Positions 24,457 through 33,795 of a stretch of 64,000 nucleotides of DNA are shown piece by piece. The stretch's first letter is position 1. Each line of letters opens with the position of its first letter. The stretch comes from Galbibacter sp038433465 (GTDB lineage Bacteria > Bacteroidota > Bacteroidia > Flavobacteriales > Flavobacteriaceae): the NCBI RefSeq assembly GCF_038433465.1, contig NZ_JAESVF010000009.1, positions 1-64,000 of the forward strand, in the 5' to 3' direction. Under the pieces are notes generated by a model. The model was not told the DNA's origin. It saw nothing but the letters and a program-made list of their open reading frames with translations, and searched no databases. A program made the position numbers and the translations under genes.

Positions 24457-25731
24457 TTATGCTTTAAATAAAGGTCTATGACTCATTAACTCGTGTACAC
24501 TACTTTTGATAGTTTCAAGTTTTGCCTCATCTTCACGATTCATCAATACATCGTCAATCAAATTAACAATAGTTTCCATATCAGCTTCTACCAATCCACG
24601 AGAAGTAACAGCAGCAGTTCCGATACGGATACCACTAGTTACAAACGGACTTTTATCATCAAAAGGAACCATGTTTTTATTTACAGTAATATCTGCTTTT
24701 CCTAATGCCTCTTCTCCTTCTTTTCCTGAAATATCTTTATTTCTTAAATCGATTAACATCATGTGGTTATCGGTTCCTTCAGAAATAATATTGTATCCTT
24801 TTTCAACAAATGCCTTTGCCATAGCCGCAGCATTTTTCTTTACTTGTACGATATAGTGTAAAAACTCATCGCTTAAAGCTTCACCAAAAGCAATTGCTTT
24901 TGCTGCAATAATGTGCTCTAAAGGTCCTCCTTGGTTACCAGGGAATACTGCACTATCAAGTAAAGAAGACATCATTCTAGGGTTTCCGTTTTTAAGTTTC
25001 AATCCAAAAGGATTCTCAAAATCTTCTCCCATTAAAATAAGTCCACCACGAGGTCCACGCAAAGTTTTGTGTGTGGTAGTGGTAACAATATGGCAATGCG
25101 GAATTGGGTCACTCAAAATACCTTTTGCAATTAATCCTGCAGGATGCGAAATATCGGCCATTAAAATTGCACCAACACTATCTGCAATTGCTCTAAATTT
25201 TTCAAAATCGATATCTCTAGAGTATGCCGAAGCTCCTGCAATAATTAGCTTAGGTTGTTCCTTTTCGGCAACTTCAGCAATTTTATCGTAGTTTAAACGT
25301 CCTGTTTCTTTTTCAACACCATAAAATACAGGATTGTATAATTTTCCAGAAAAGTTAACTGGCGATCCGTGTGTAAGGTGTCCTCCATGAGAAAGATCGA
25401 ATCCTAAAATTTTGTCTCCTGGTTTTAAACACGCTGCAAAAACTGCCGTATTAGCTTGCGATCCACTGTGTGGCTGCACGTTTGCATACGCTGCACCAAA
25501 AAGCTCTTTAGCACGCTCAATAGCAATAGTTTCTACTTTATCTACCACTTCGCAACCACCGTAATAGCGTTTTCCTGGGTAACCTTCTGCGTATTTATTT
25601 GTTAAAACAGATCCAGCAGCTTCCATTACCTGCTCGCTTACAAAATTTTCTGAAGCAATAAGCTCAATCCCTTCTAATTGGCGTTTTTTTTCAGCCTCAA
25701 TAAGATCAAATATTTGTTCGTCTCTTTTCAT
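24457..25731 (-). CDS. glyA: Serine hydroxymethyltransferase
   Basis: GlyA interconverts serine and glycine with tetrahydrofolate and supplies one-carbon units. The 424-residue length is normal. The N-terminal IELIASENFVSEQV, the KYAEGYPGKRYYGGCEVVD segment and the PLP lysine motif TTTTHKTLRGPRGG near residue 220-230 are all present. A minus-strand TAnnTTTG box lies at 25758-25765. It is divergent from the fumarylacetoacetase gene. Confidence 0.96.
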   Translation of the reverse strand: MKRDEQIFDLIEAEKKRQLEGIELIASENFVSEQVMEAAGSVLTNKYAEGYPGKRYYGGCEVVDKVETIAIERAKELFGAAYANVQPHSGSQANTAVFAACLKPGDKILGFDLSHGGHLTHGSPVNFSGKLYNPVFYGVEKETGRLNYDKIAEVAEKEQPKLIIAGASAYSRDIDFEKFRAIADSVGAILMADISHPAGLIAKGILSDPIPHCHIVTTTTHKTLRGPRGGLILMGEDFENPFGLKLKNGNPRMMSSLLDSAVFPGNQGGPLEHIIAAKAIAFGEALSDEFLHYIVQVKKNAAAMAKAFVEKGYNIISEGTDNHMMLIDLRNKDISGKEGEEALGKADITVNKNMVPFDDKSPFVTSGIRIGTAAVTSRGLVEADMETIVNLIDDVLMNREDEAKLETIKSSVHELMSHRPLFKA

Positions 25732-25757
25732 TTTGGAGAATTTCGTTAAAGAATGGT

Positions 25758-25765
25758 CAAAAATA
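25758..25765 (-). promoter_or_regulatory. TAnnTTTG minus-7 box for glyA
   Basis: The minus strand reads TATTTTTG, 26 bases upstream of the glyA ATG. Confidence 0.5.
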
Positions 25766-25842
25766 TAAAATAGATTCGGTTAATTCATAGAAAATGCTAC
25801 CTTTAAATTCTAATTTATCAAACAATAATTAACAAAATTGTC

Positions 25843-27138
25843 ATGTCTGATACAGCTAACAATCCAAATAGAAAATCATGGTTATCGGTTCCTAAAGATT
25901 CCGATTTCCCAATTCAAAATATTCCCTTTGGTGTTTTCCTCACTCGAGACGATGTTATTACCATCGGTACACGAATTGGCGATACAGCAATCGATCTTGG
26001 TGCTTTACACCAACTTGGATATTTTGACGGGATTCCGTTAACCGATGATATTTTCTTACAAGATACTTTAAATGATTTTATTTCTGACGGAAAGAAAACT
26101 TGGCGTTTGGTTCGAAATAGAATTGCAGAAATATTTGATGCAAAAAACAACACTTTAAAAGACAACGAAGAACATTGTAAAATTGTTCTCTTTACGTTGG
26201 ATGAAATCGAAATGCAATTACCAGTTCAAATTGGCGATTACACCGATTTTTACAGTAGTAAAGAACACGCCACCAATGTTGGTACAATGTTTAGAGATCC
26301 AAACAATGCGCTACTTCCAAATTGGTTACACATTCCTGTGGGTTACCATGGAAGAAGTTCTTCGATTGTACCTAGCGGAATTCCGATTCATCGTCCGAAT
26401 GGGCAAACCTTACCAGCTGGTAGCGAAGAGCCTATTTTCGGACCTTCAAAATTGGTTGATTTTGAATTGGAAATGGCTTTTATTACTACGGATGCAAATC
26501 ATTTAGGAGAACCTATTCCTATTGAAGAAGCCGAAGATTATATTTTCGGAATGGTTTTATTTAACGATTGGAGTGCTCGCGATATTCAAAAATGGGAGTA
26601 CGTTCCTCTTGGACCATTTCTTGCAAAAAACTTTGCTTCTTCTATTTCACCGTGGATCGTTACCCTGGACGCTTTAGAGCCTTTTAGAACTGAAGGTCCA
26701 AAACAAGATCCTGAGCCGTTACCTTACCTAAAATACAAAGGAAAGAAAAGTTTCGACATTCAATTAGAAGTCGATATTACTCCTGAAAATAGCAGTCCGC
26801 TTACCGTTGCTAAAAGTAATTTTAAGTATATGTATTGGACGATGTCACAACAATTGGCACACCATACCATTAACGGTTGTAAAGTAAACAGTGGTGATAT
26901 GATGGGTAGCGGAACAATTTCTGGACCTACACCCGATTCTTACGGATCTATGCTAGAACTTACTTGGAGAGGTGAAAAACCAATTAAAATGATGGACGGA
27001 AGCGAACGTAAATTCATAAACGATGGCGATACCGTAACCATGCGTGGTTATTGCAAAAATGAGAATGTTCGAATAGGTTTTGGTGAAGTTTCTAACAAAC
27101 TACTACCGCCATTCAATCCGAAGAAAAGTAAGAAATAG
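25843..27138 (+). CDS. fahA: Fumarylacetoacetase
   Basis: The enzyme hydrolyses 4-fumarylacetoacetate to fumarate and acetoacetate, the last step of tyrosine and homogentisate breakdown. The 431-residue length fits the full-size form with an N-terminal SH3-like domain. Catalytic and metal segments include DYTDFYSSKEHATNVGTMFR, HIPVGYHGRSSSIVPSG, DFELEMAFI and NDWSARDIQKWEYVPLGPFLAKNF. The other homogentisate-pathway genes are not adjacent. A terminator follows. Confidence 0.94.
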   Translation: MSDTANNPNRKSWLSVPKDSDFPIQNIPFGVFLTRDDVITIGTRIGDTAIDLGALHQLGYFDGIPLTDDIFLQDTLNDFISDGKKTWRLVRNRIAEIFDAKNNTLKDNEEHCKIVLFTLDEIEMQLPVQIGDYTDFYSSKEHATNVGTMFRDPNNALLPNWLHIPVGYHGRSSSIVPSGIPIHRPNGQTLPAGSEEPIFGPSKLVDFELEMAFITTDANHLGEPIPIEEAEDYIFGMVLFNDWSARDIQKWEYVPLGPFLAKNFASSISPWIVTLDALEPFRTEGPKQDPEPLPYLKYKGKKSFDIQLEVDITPENSSPLTVAKSNFKYMYWTMSQQLAHHTINGCKVNSGDMMGSGTISGPTPDSYGSMLELTWRGEKPIKMMDGSERKFINDGDTVTMRGYCKNENVRIGFGEVSNKLLPPFNPKKSKK

Positions 27139-27149
27139 TTAATACAATA

Positions 27150-27190
27150 AAAGCGATATTCTAAACTAAATTCAGAATGTCGCTTTTTTA
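27150..27190 (+). terminator. Terminator of the fumarylacetoacetase gene
   Basis: AAAGCGATATTCT at 27150-27162 pairs, with one G-T pair, with AGAATGTCGCTTT at 27174-27186, followed by a T-run. It may also serve the convergent acetyltransferase gene. Confidence 0.8.
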
Positions 27191-27206
27191 TTTTTTTCAA
27201 GAGAAA

Positions 27207-27659
27207 TTAATTCAATTCCTTTTTAAAACAAGTACTTAAATCACTTCCTATATATTGATCGTAATTCGGGATTTTCTGGTATCCATTTTTTTGATACAAG
27301 GCAATGGCATCTTTATAAGCAGTGCCTGTTTCTAGAATTGCATGCGTAAATCCTTGTGACTTTGCCCAAACTTCGAGTTCTAACAAAACTTTAGTTGCAA
27401 GCCCTTCTCCCCTACAATTGGTATCAACGTACATTCGCTTTATTTCAACAGTATTGGCATCATATGGTTTAAATGCCCCACAAGCAACCGCTTGTTCGTC
27501 TTTAAAAGCTAATACAACTTCATTTAAATTTTCGGTAGTATTGTATTGACTAAAAAACTCGTGAGCATCGCCATCCATTTTTGCCAAATACACATCCAGA
27601 TGCTTTATCAAATTTTTAAATGATGGATGCGAAGCATCGGTACGGATTAATGTTATCAT
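27207..27659 (-). CDS. GNAT-family N-acetyltransferase
   Basis: The 150-residue protein has the GNAT core: a substrate-side helix near 15-35, the strand segment CGAFKPYDANTVEIKRMYV, and the acetyl-CoA pyrophosphate loop NCRGEGLATKVLLELE near residues 82-97, followed by LETGTAYKDAIALYQKNGYQ. The substrate is unknown. It lies 7 bases downstream of ytxJ and is probably co-transcribed with it. Confidence 0.88.
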   Translation of the reverse strand: MITLIRTDASHPSFKNLIKHLDVYLAKMDGDAHEFFSQYNTTENLNEVVLAFKDEQAVACGAFKPYDANTVEIKRMYVDTNCRGEGLATKVLLELEVWAKSQGFTHAILETGTAYKDAIALYQKNGYQKIPNYDQYIGSDLSTCFKKELN

Positions 27660-27666
27660 TTAAAAA

Positions 27667-28053
27667 CTATATAAATTCTGCAATCTTATCCGCATCAATT
27701 TGTCCATGCGACTCGCTATAAACCACTTTACCGTTTTTGATAATAAGCAACTGCGGACTCTCATGAATTACGTCAAAAGTGTTTGCTACAGCATTCGAAA
27801 CCTCCCTAAAGTTTAAAATATCGAGATAGTATAATTTTGCACTTTCAGCAGGAATAGCGTACGAGGCTTCAAAATTACTCAGTGCAAATCTACTTATTCC
27901 ACAACGTGTACTGTGTTTAAAAATTATCACACAAATACTTTTCGATTCTTCTTTAATCGTTTCAAATTGAGCGACATCGGTAAGCGGATTCCAATCGAGA
28001 GCTTGTTGGCTTTTTTCTTCTCCACTTCCGAAGATAGACTTAAAAAAATTCAT
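27667..28053 (-). CDS. ytxJ: YtxJ-type bacilliredoxin
   Basis: The 128-residue thioredoxin-fold protein belongs to the YtxJ (DUF2847) family, monothiol bacilliredoxins that remove bacillithiol from proteins. The active-site segment is STRCGISRFAL, with a single cysteine at about residue 51, followed by LYYLDILNFREVSNAVA and ESPQLLIIKNGKVVYSESHG. It implies that the organism makes bacillithiol. It is co-directional with the GNAT gene and divergent from clpB, the stress chaperone. Confidence 0.88.
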   Translation of the reverse strand: MNFFKSIFGSGEEKSQQALDWNPLTDVAQFETIKEESKSICVIIFKHSTRCGISRFALSNFEASYAIPAESAKLYYLDILNFREVSNAVANTFDVIHESPQLLIIKNGKVVYSESHGQIDADKIAEFI

Positions 28054-28198
28054 ACTTTTAAAATATTATGTTCCTCTTTTAGTTAATCATAAATGACTAA
28101 TTGTCAGTTTAAAAACAATTAAAAAGCGTCAAAAAGTCATTTTATAAAAACGGAATACATATTGTTTAACAAATATCGACAATAAACTTTGAAATAAG

Positions 28199-30805
28199 AT
28201 GAACTTAAACAATTTTACAATAAAATCACAAGAAGCCATACAACAAGCGCAACAAATTGCGCAGGGATATGGGCATCAACAAATAGAAAACGAACACATT
28301 TTCAAAGCTCTCTTTGAAGTTGACGAAAATGTACTTCCCTTTATTCTGAAAAAACTAAATGTAAATGTTTCTTTACTAAAACAAGTATTAGATAGTACTT
28401 TACAGAGTTTTTCAAAAGTGGAAGGTGGCGAGCTTATGCTTTCGAGAGATGCTGGAACTATGCTAAATGAAGCATCGATTATTGCTAAAAAAATGAATGA
28501 CGAATTTGTTTCTGTCGAGCATTTAATCTTAGCCATCTTTAAATCAAAAAGCAAAATTGCTCAAATTTTAAAAGATCAAGGCGTAACCGAAAAAGGATTA
28601 AAATCGGCTATTGAAGAGTTACGTAAAGGCGATAGAGTAACCTCAGCAAGTGCCGAGGATACTTACAACTCTTTAAATAAATACGCCAAAAACCTCAACC
28701 AACTTGCCAACGATGGCAAACTGGACCCTGTAATTGGTCGAGACGAAGAAATACGTAGAGTGTTACAAATTTTATCGCGACGCACCAAAAACAATCCGAT
28801 GCTAGTTGGAGAGCCTGGAGTTGGTAAAACAGCAATTGCCGAAGGTTTAGCACACAGAATTATTCAAGGAGACGTTCCTGAAAACCTAAAGGACAAACAA
28901 ATATTCTCTTTAGATATGGGAGCCCTTATTGCAGGTGCAAAATACAAAGGAGAGTTTGAAGAGCGACTAAAAGCTGTAATTAAAGAAGTAACTACTTCCG
29001 ATGGAGATATCGTTTTATTTATAGACGAAATCCATACGCTTGTTGGTGCTGGTGGCGGACAAGGAGCTATGGATGCAGCCAATATTTTAAAACCTGCGCT
29101 TGCACGTGGAGAGTTGAGAGCTATTGGTGCGACCACTTTGGATGAATACCAAAAATACTTTGAAAAAGACAAGGCTTTAGAGCGCCGTTTTCAAAAAGTG
29201 TTGGTAGACGAGCCTGATACCGAAAGCGCAATTTCTATTTTAAGAGGAATTAAAGAAAAATACGAAACGCACCATAAAGTACGTATTAAAGACGAAGCAA
29301 TTATCGCTGCGGTAGAATTATCGCAACGCTATATTACCAATCGTTTTTTACCAGATAAGGCCATCGATTTAATGGATGAAGCTGCGTCTAAACTTCGTAT
29401 GGAAATCAATTCAAAACCTGAAGAATTAGATGTTTTGGATAGAAAAATCATGCAGTTGGAAATCGAAATTGAAGCGATTAAAAGAGAAAATGACGAGGTA
29501 AAATTAAAATCGTTAAATGCTGATTTAGCCAATTTAAAAGAAGAACGCAACGAGATTTATGCAAAATGGAAAAGCGAGAAAGATATTGTTGACAATATCC
29601 AATCGACTAAAGAAGCTATTGAGCAATTTAAAGTTGAAGCAGAACGTGCCGAGCGTGAAGGCGACTACGGAAAAGTAGCCGAAATTAGATACGGAAAAAT
29701 TAAGGAAGCGCAAGAAAAGCTTGAAGTTTTACAACAACAATTACAAGAACAACAAGCTAGCGGAAGTACCCTCATTAAAGAAGAAGTTACAAACGATGAC
29801 ATTGCAGAAGTTGTTGCCAAATGGACTGGAATTCCGGTTACCAAAATGCTACAAAGTGAACGTGAAAAACTTTTAAAATTAGAAGACGAATTACATCGTC
29901 GTGTGGTAGGTCAAGAAGAAGCGATACAGTCGGTTTCTGATGCTATTCGACGTAGCCGAGCAGGATTACAAGATGAAAACCGCCCAATTGGTTCTTTCTT
30001 ATTTTTAGGAACCACAGGGGTTGGGAAAACCGAGTTAGCAAAGGCGTTAGCCGAATATCTTTTTGACGATGAAAGCGCTATGACACGTATTGACATGAGT
30101 GAATATCAAGAGCGTCATTCGGTGAGTAGATTGGTGGGTGCACCTCCAGGATACGTAGGTTATGATGAAGGCGGACAACTTACAGAAGCGGTAAGACGTC
30201 GTCCTTATTCTGTAGTGTTGTTGGATGAAATTGAAAAAGCGCATCCCGATACTTTTAATATTTTATTGCAAGTGTTGGATGAAGGTAGATTAACAGACAA
30301 CAAAGGACGCTTAGCCGATTTTAAAAACACAATCATTATCATGACAAGTAATATTGGTAGCCACATTATTCAAGAAAAATTTGAAGCTACCAAAGATATT
30401 GAAAGTGCCACAGAAGCTGCAAAAGTTGAAGTACTCGGATTATTAAAACAAAGCGTTCGTCCAGAGTTTATAAACCGTATCGACGATATCGTGATGTTTA
30501 CACCGCTTACAGCAACAAACATCAAAGAGATTGTTCGTTTACAACTTAAGAGCATTGCAAAAATGGTAGCAAAACAAAATATAACTTTAGATGCTACTGA
30601 AGAAGCGATTGCACACTTAGCAAAAATAGGATACGACCCACAATACGGAGCAAGACCTGTAAAAAGAGTATTGCAAAAAGAGGTATTAAACAATTTATCT
30701 AAAGAAATATTAAGCGGAAAAGTAAATGCCGATAGTATTATTTTAATTGACGAATTTGATGGGGATTTAGTTTTTAGAAACCAAACAGATTTAATAGAAA
30801 ATTAA
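28199..30805 (+). CDS. clpB: ATP-dependent disaggregase ClpB
   Basis: ClpB works with DnaK to dissolve protein aggregates after heat stress. The 868-residue protein has the Clp-N repeats (1-145), first AAA+ domain with Walker A GEPGVGKTAIAEG near 205 and Walker B VLFIDEIHTLVGAG, a coiled-coil middle domain (about 405-525) that marks ClpB against ClpA/ClpC, and a second AAA+ domain with GTTGVGKTELAKA near 605 and VVLLDEIEKAHPD. No CIRCE-like repeat was found upstream. The terminator is about 127 bases downstream. Confidence 0.97.
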   Translation: MNLNNFTIKSQEAIQQAQQIAQGYGHQQIENEHIFKALFEVDENVLPFILKKLNVNVSLLKQVLDSTLQSFSKVEGGELMLSRDAGTMLNEASIIAKKMNDEFVSVEHLILAIFKSKSKIAQILKDQGVTEKGLKSAIEELRKGDRVTSASAEDTYNSLNKYAKNLNQLANDGKLDPVIGRDEEIRRVLQILSRRTKNNPMLVGEPGVGKTAIAEGLAHRIIQGDVPENLKDKQIFSLDMGALIAGAKYKGEFEERLKAVIKEVTTSDGDIVLFIDEIHTLVGAGGGQGAMDAANILKPALARGELRAIGATTLDEYQKYFEKDKALERRFQKVLVDEPDTESAISILRGIKEKYETHHKVRIKDEAIIAAVELSQRYITNRFLPDKAIDLMDEAASKLRMEINSKPEELDVLDRKIMQLEIEIEAIKRENDEVKLKSLNADLANLKEERNEIYAKWKSEKDIVDNIQSTKEAIEQFKVEAERAEREGDYGKVAEIRYGKIKEAQEKLEVLQQQLQEQQASGSTLIKEEVTNDDIAEVVAKWTGIPVTKMLQSEREKLLKLEDELHRRVVGQEEAIQSVSDAIRRSRAGLQDENRPIGSFLFLGTTGVGKTELAKALAEYLFDDESAMTRIDMSEYQERHSVSRLVGAPPGYVGYDEGGQLTEAVRRRPYSVVLLDEIEKAHPDTFNILLQVLDEGRLTDNKGRLADFKNTIIIMTSNIGSHIIQEKFEATKDIESATEAAKVEVLGLLKQSVRPEFINRIDDIVMFTPLTATNIKEIVRLQLKSIAKMVAKQNITLDATEEAIAHLAKIGYDPQYGARPVKRVLQKEVLNNLSKEILSGKVNADSIILIDEFDGDLVFRNQTDLIEN

Positions 30806-30931
30806 CATAGATAAACTGTAAGCAACCTTCTTAATAAACGACTGATATTGTGTAAGATGATGAATGAATAATAAAGATAAGGTTAAATAGTTCTCTTGAA
30901 TTATTTAGTTTTAAGTTGGTTGGTTAGTTGG

Positions 30932-30965
30932 AGCACCCGTGACAAAAGTCATGGGTGCTTTTTTT
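30932..30965 (+). terminator. Terminator downstream of clpB
   Basis: AGCACCCGTGAC at 30932-30943 pairs with GTCATGGGTGCT at 30948-30959 (one T-G pair) around AAAA, followed by a T-run. It leaves clpB with a 127-base 3' untranslated region. Confidence 0.88.
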
Positions 30966-31143
30966 ATGTGAATCATCCGCCTTCATACGTCTTTCATTTA
31001 AATATTCCTTGAGGAAATCCTCATTAACTTCAACTAAAATAAAAACTCACTTCTATTCAAAGCCTAAAATTCAGTTTAAACAAACTAACAATGAGTAAGT
31101 TAAAATTCAATTAAACTAAAAATACCTTTCAGTATTAATTGCT

Positions 31144-31184
31144 TATATTTGTGTACTGCTATGAAAAAACCGAATAAAAGATGA
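31144..31184 (+). promoter_or_regulatory. Minus-7 box and 7-codon upstream frame before the HNH gene
   Basis: TATATTTG at 31144-31151 matches the flavobacterial minus-7 consensus. The first ATG downstream (31161) opens a 7-codon frame, MKKPNKR, whose TGA at 31182-31184 overlaps the HNH gene start at 31181 (ATGA). The arrangement allows translational coupling. The stretch 30966-31143 holds no gene. Confidence 0.4.
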
Positions 31185-31729
31185 TACGAAACTATTGGAA
31201 TGAAGAGTGGAAAGACGTAGTATTTGATGAGAAAATTTCTAAATCTGAGAAATTTAAAATTTCAAACTACGGAAGAGTAATAAAGTATAAAGATGGTATT
31301 GAACATCTTTTGGATGAATCTTTTGTAAATGGCTACCAAGTGCTTCGTTTACATTTAAAAGAAAAAGGAAAATGGACTTCGAGGTATGTACACAAACTCG
31401 TTGCCGAGCATTTTTTAGATTCAGAAGGAAAAAAATACGTAATTCATTTAGATTATAACAAAACTAACAATCGAGTTGAAAATTTAAAATGGGCTAGTAA
31501 AAGAGAAAAAGAAATCCATCAGTTTGAAAATCCTACCTATAAAAATAGTCGCCCGCGAATTACCTATTCTAAATTAACGGAGACTAAAGTGAAACTCATC
31601 AAAAGAAAGATTAACGACCCCAATAGAAGAACCCGAATGAAAATGATTGCTAAGCAATTTGGTGTTTCTGAAATGCAACTTTACCGCATAAAAACAGGTG
31701 AAAATTGGAGTCACGTTACAGAGTATTAA
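31181..31729 (+). CDS. NUMOD4-HNH endonuclease-like protein
   Basis: The 182-residue protein begins with a NUMOD4-type segment (EEWKDVVFDE... YKISNYGRV-like FKISNYGRVIKYKDG), followed by an HNH core with HKLVAEHFL, VIHLDYNKTNNRVENLKWAS and the following helix. The C-terminal third (about 135-180) resembles a helix-turn-helix with a KQFGVSEMQLYRIKTGENW segment. This is the layout of free-standing homing-type endonucleases. No intron or intein is visible next to it. It lies 34 bases before a TetR gene on the same strand. Confidence 0.85.
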   Translation: MIRNYWNEEWKDVVFDEKISKSEKFKISNYGRVIKYKDGIEHLLDESFVNGYQVLRLHLKEKGKWTSRYVHKLVAEHFLDSEGKKYVIHLDYNKTNNRVENLKWASKREKEIHQFENPTYKNSRPRITYSKLTETKVKLIKRKINDPNRRTRMKMIAKQFGVSEMQLYRIKTGENWSHVTEY

Positions 31730-31763
31730 TCCCTAAAATCCTTCCAATTTAATCAACTAAGTA

Positions 31764-32381
31764 ATGACAACCAAAGCCAAAAAAACAACTCAATTTATTA
31801 TTAAAACAGTAGCGCCAATTTTCAATAAAAAAGGATATACAGCTACCAGTTTAAACGATATTACTAAAGCTACAGGACTAACAAAAGGTGCTATTTACGG
31901 CAACTTTAAAAATAAAGACACCTTGGCATTACTAGCTTTTGATTACAATGCTGAAATGATTCTGTCGAAAATTGAGACCTATGTTTCCAAAGGGAATTCA
32001 CCTTTAGAGCGTCTCATTAATTTTGTGAAGTTTTACAGAAATTATATCGATTTTACAAGTAATTTTGGTGGATGCCCAATCATAAATACGGGAGTTGATG
32101 CGAAAAATATGCACCCTGAACTTTTAGAAAAAGTGAAGGAAGTTATCCAGAAAATGGAAGGTTATATAAGCACCGAAATAGAATCGGGGAAAGATTTGGG
32201 TGAAATCCGAAAAACCATTTACGGCGATGTGTATGGAAAGCGTTTTTTCAGTTTGATTCAAGGAGCTGTTTTAATGAGTCAAACTACAGGAGATAAATCG
32301 TACACTACCGACTGTGTAAATGTTATTCTAGATACCATCAATCAACGTTTTAAAACCACCTCAACACAACTTCAAGAGTAG
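31764..32381 (+). CDS. TetR/AcrR-family transcriptional regulator
   Basis: The 205-residue protein has an N-terminal HTH at about 20-58 (FNKKGYTATSLNDITKATGLTKGAIYGNFKNKDTL) and a C-terminal ligand-binding domain of the TetR_C_33-like kind with a conserved GGCPIINTGVDA segment. The ligand is unknown. It is convergent with an MFS exporter gene 28 bases away, which is a possible but unproven target. Confidence 0.9.
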   Translation: MTTKAKKTTQFIIKTVAPIFNKKGYTATSLNDITKATGLTKGAIYGNFKNKDTLALLAFDYNAEMILSKIETYVSKGNSPLERLINFVKFYRNYIDFTSNFGGCPIINTGVDAKNMHPELLEKVKEVIQKMEGYISTEIESGKDLGEIRKTIYGDVYGKRFFSLIQGAVLMSQTTGDKSYTTDCVNVILDTINQRFKTTSTQLQE

Positions 32382-32409
32382 AAAAACAAATCGACTTCCT
32401 TTAAAATTG

Positions 32410-33708
32410 TTACTTTTTAGGAACCTTCAGCAGTAAAACTACTCCCATTAAGAATATCAATCCGAGAATTAAAATTGAAGTACGCATACTTCCTGTAATT
32501 TGTGCCATAAATCCGTACAAGAACATCCCGATTACAATTCCTATTTTTTCAGCAACATCATAAAAACTAAAAAACGAAGCGGTATCCTTAGTTTCTGGTA
32601 AAAACTTAGAATATGTAGAACGCGAAAGCGCTTGTATACCTCCCATTACCAAACCAACAAAAGCGGCGGTTATATAAAACTGTTGTGGCGTTACGACAAA
32701 ATAGGCATAACAACAGATGATAAGCCAAATAAAATTGATGGCAATAAGCGTTTTAATATTTCCTATTCTTTCAGAAATTCGAGAAGTTAATAAAGCCCCA
32801 ACAACAGCTACCAATTGAATGAGTAGAATACTAATAATCAATCCTGTGGTACGTTGGCTATCGCTCTCCCAAGCTAATTCTTCTTCAGCAAAATAAGACG
32901 CAACCAGCATTACTGTTTGAACGCCCATACTGTACACAAAAAAAGCAATGAGGTAACGTTTTAAAACTAAGTTCTCCCCTAGTTTATTCCACACTTTTTT
33001 TAATTCTTTAAAGCCATTAAAAAGTACGCTTTTGGTAATCTTCCCTGTATTTTCATTACCTTTTGGTAAATAGTAAAATGAATATTGGCTAAAAACTGCC
33101 CACCAAATCCCCACAAGTACAAATGAAATTTTAGTAGGTTCGGTAGGTCCACCAAAGCCAAACCATTCGTATTTCATAATCATCACTAAGTTTAGCAACA
33201 ACAAGAAAACACTTCCGATATATCCTAAAGAGTAGCCTTTGGCACTAATTCTATCTTGTTGTTCTGGAAAGGCTACATCTGGTAAATAAGAATTGTAAAA
33301 TACCAAGCTTCCCCAAAAACCAATAAGTCCGAAGAAATAAGTAATCAAACTGATATAAATATTATCTAGACTGAACCAATACAAACCGATGCTTGCTGCA
33401 GAACCCACGTAGCAAAAAAGTTTTAAGAAGAAACGTTTATTCCCAGTATAATCGGCTATTCCAGAAAGTAAAGGCGTTAAAAACGAAACCACTAAAAAAG
33501 CAAAAGACGTAACGTAAGTAATAAGCGGGCCACGTGCTATTTCTCCTCCGAATATTTCTATTTTTTCGATACCTGCCTCTCTAAACAAAGCTCCATAAAA
33601 CAATGGAAAAATTGCCGAAGCAATAGTTAAGCTGTATACTGAATTTGCCCAATCGTAGAACGCCCAAGCATTTAATAATTTTTTACTTCCTTTTTGTAGT
33701 GGTTGCAT
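32410..33708 (-). CDS. MFS transporter of the UMF1/Atg22-like family
   Basis: The 432-residue protein has about twelve hydrophobic segments and starts with the family signature AWAFYDWANSVYSLTI. The second half contains the GGIQALSRSTYSKFLPE segment typical of UMF1 members. The family resembles the vacuolar amino-acid effluxer Atg22, but bacterial substrates are unknown. Its minus-7 box at 33755-33762 lies just upstream of a hairpin that also ends the M48 gene's transcript. Confidence 0.88.
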   Translation of the reverse strand: MQPLQKGSKKLLNAWAFYDWANSVYSLTIASAIFPLFYGALFREAGIEKIEIFGGEIARGPLITYVTSFAFLVVSFLTPLLSGIADYTGNKRFFLKLFCYVGSAASIGLYWFSLDNIYISLITYFFGLIGFWGSLVFYNSYLPDVAFPEQQDRISAKGYSLGYIGSVFLLLLNLVMIMKYEWFGFGGPTEPTKISFVLVGIWWAVFSQYSFYYLPKGNENTGKITKSVLFNGFKELKKVWNKLGENLVLKRYLIAFFVYSMGVQTVMLVASYFAEEELAWESDSQRTTGLIISILLIQLVAVVGALLTSRISERIGNIKTLIAINFIWLIICCYAYFVVTPQQFYITAAFVGLVMGGIQALSRSTYSKFLPETKDTASFFSFYDVAEKIGIVIGMFLYGFMAQITGSMRTSILILGLIFLMGVVLLLKVPKK

Positions 33709-33720
33709 AGGTGATTAAAT

Positions 33721-33753
33721 TAAAAAAGCAAGACACCTTGAGATGTCTTGCTT
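33721..33753 (-). terminator. Terminator after the M48 protease gene, at the 5' end of the MFS transcript
   Basis: AAGCAAGACA at 33726-33735 pairs perfectly with TGTCTTGCTT at 33744-33753. On the minus strand a T-run follows (33721-33727). The MFS minus-7 box is immediately upstream at 33755-33762, so the MFS message would begin with this hairpin. Confidence 0.75.
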
Positions 33754-33754
33754 T

Positions 33755-33762
33755 CAAATATA
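33755..33762 (-). promoter_or_regulatory. TAnnTTTG minus-7 box for the MFS gene
   Basis: The minus strand reads TATATTTG. Predicted initiation would fall a few bases later, on the edge of the hairpin at 33726-33753. Confidence 0.45.
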
Positions 33763-33795
33763 GTTAATTATTAAAATGATGTCGTTAAAAAATGA

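Noticed and set aside
30806..31143. tRNA or small RNA gene in the clpB-HNH gap
   Set aside because: No cloverleaf or T-loop sequence was seen; the only clear element is the clpB terminator.
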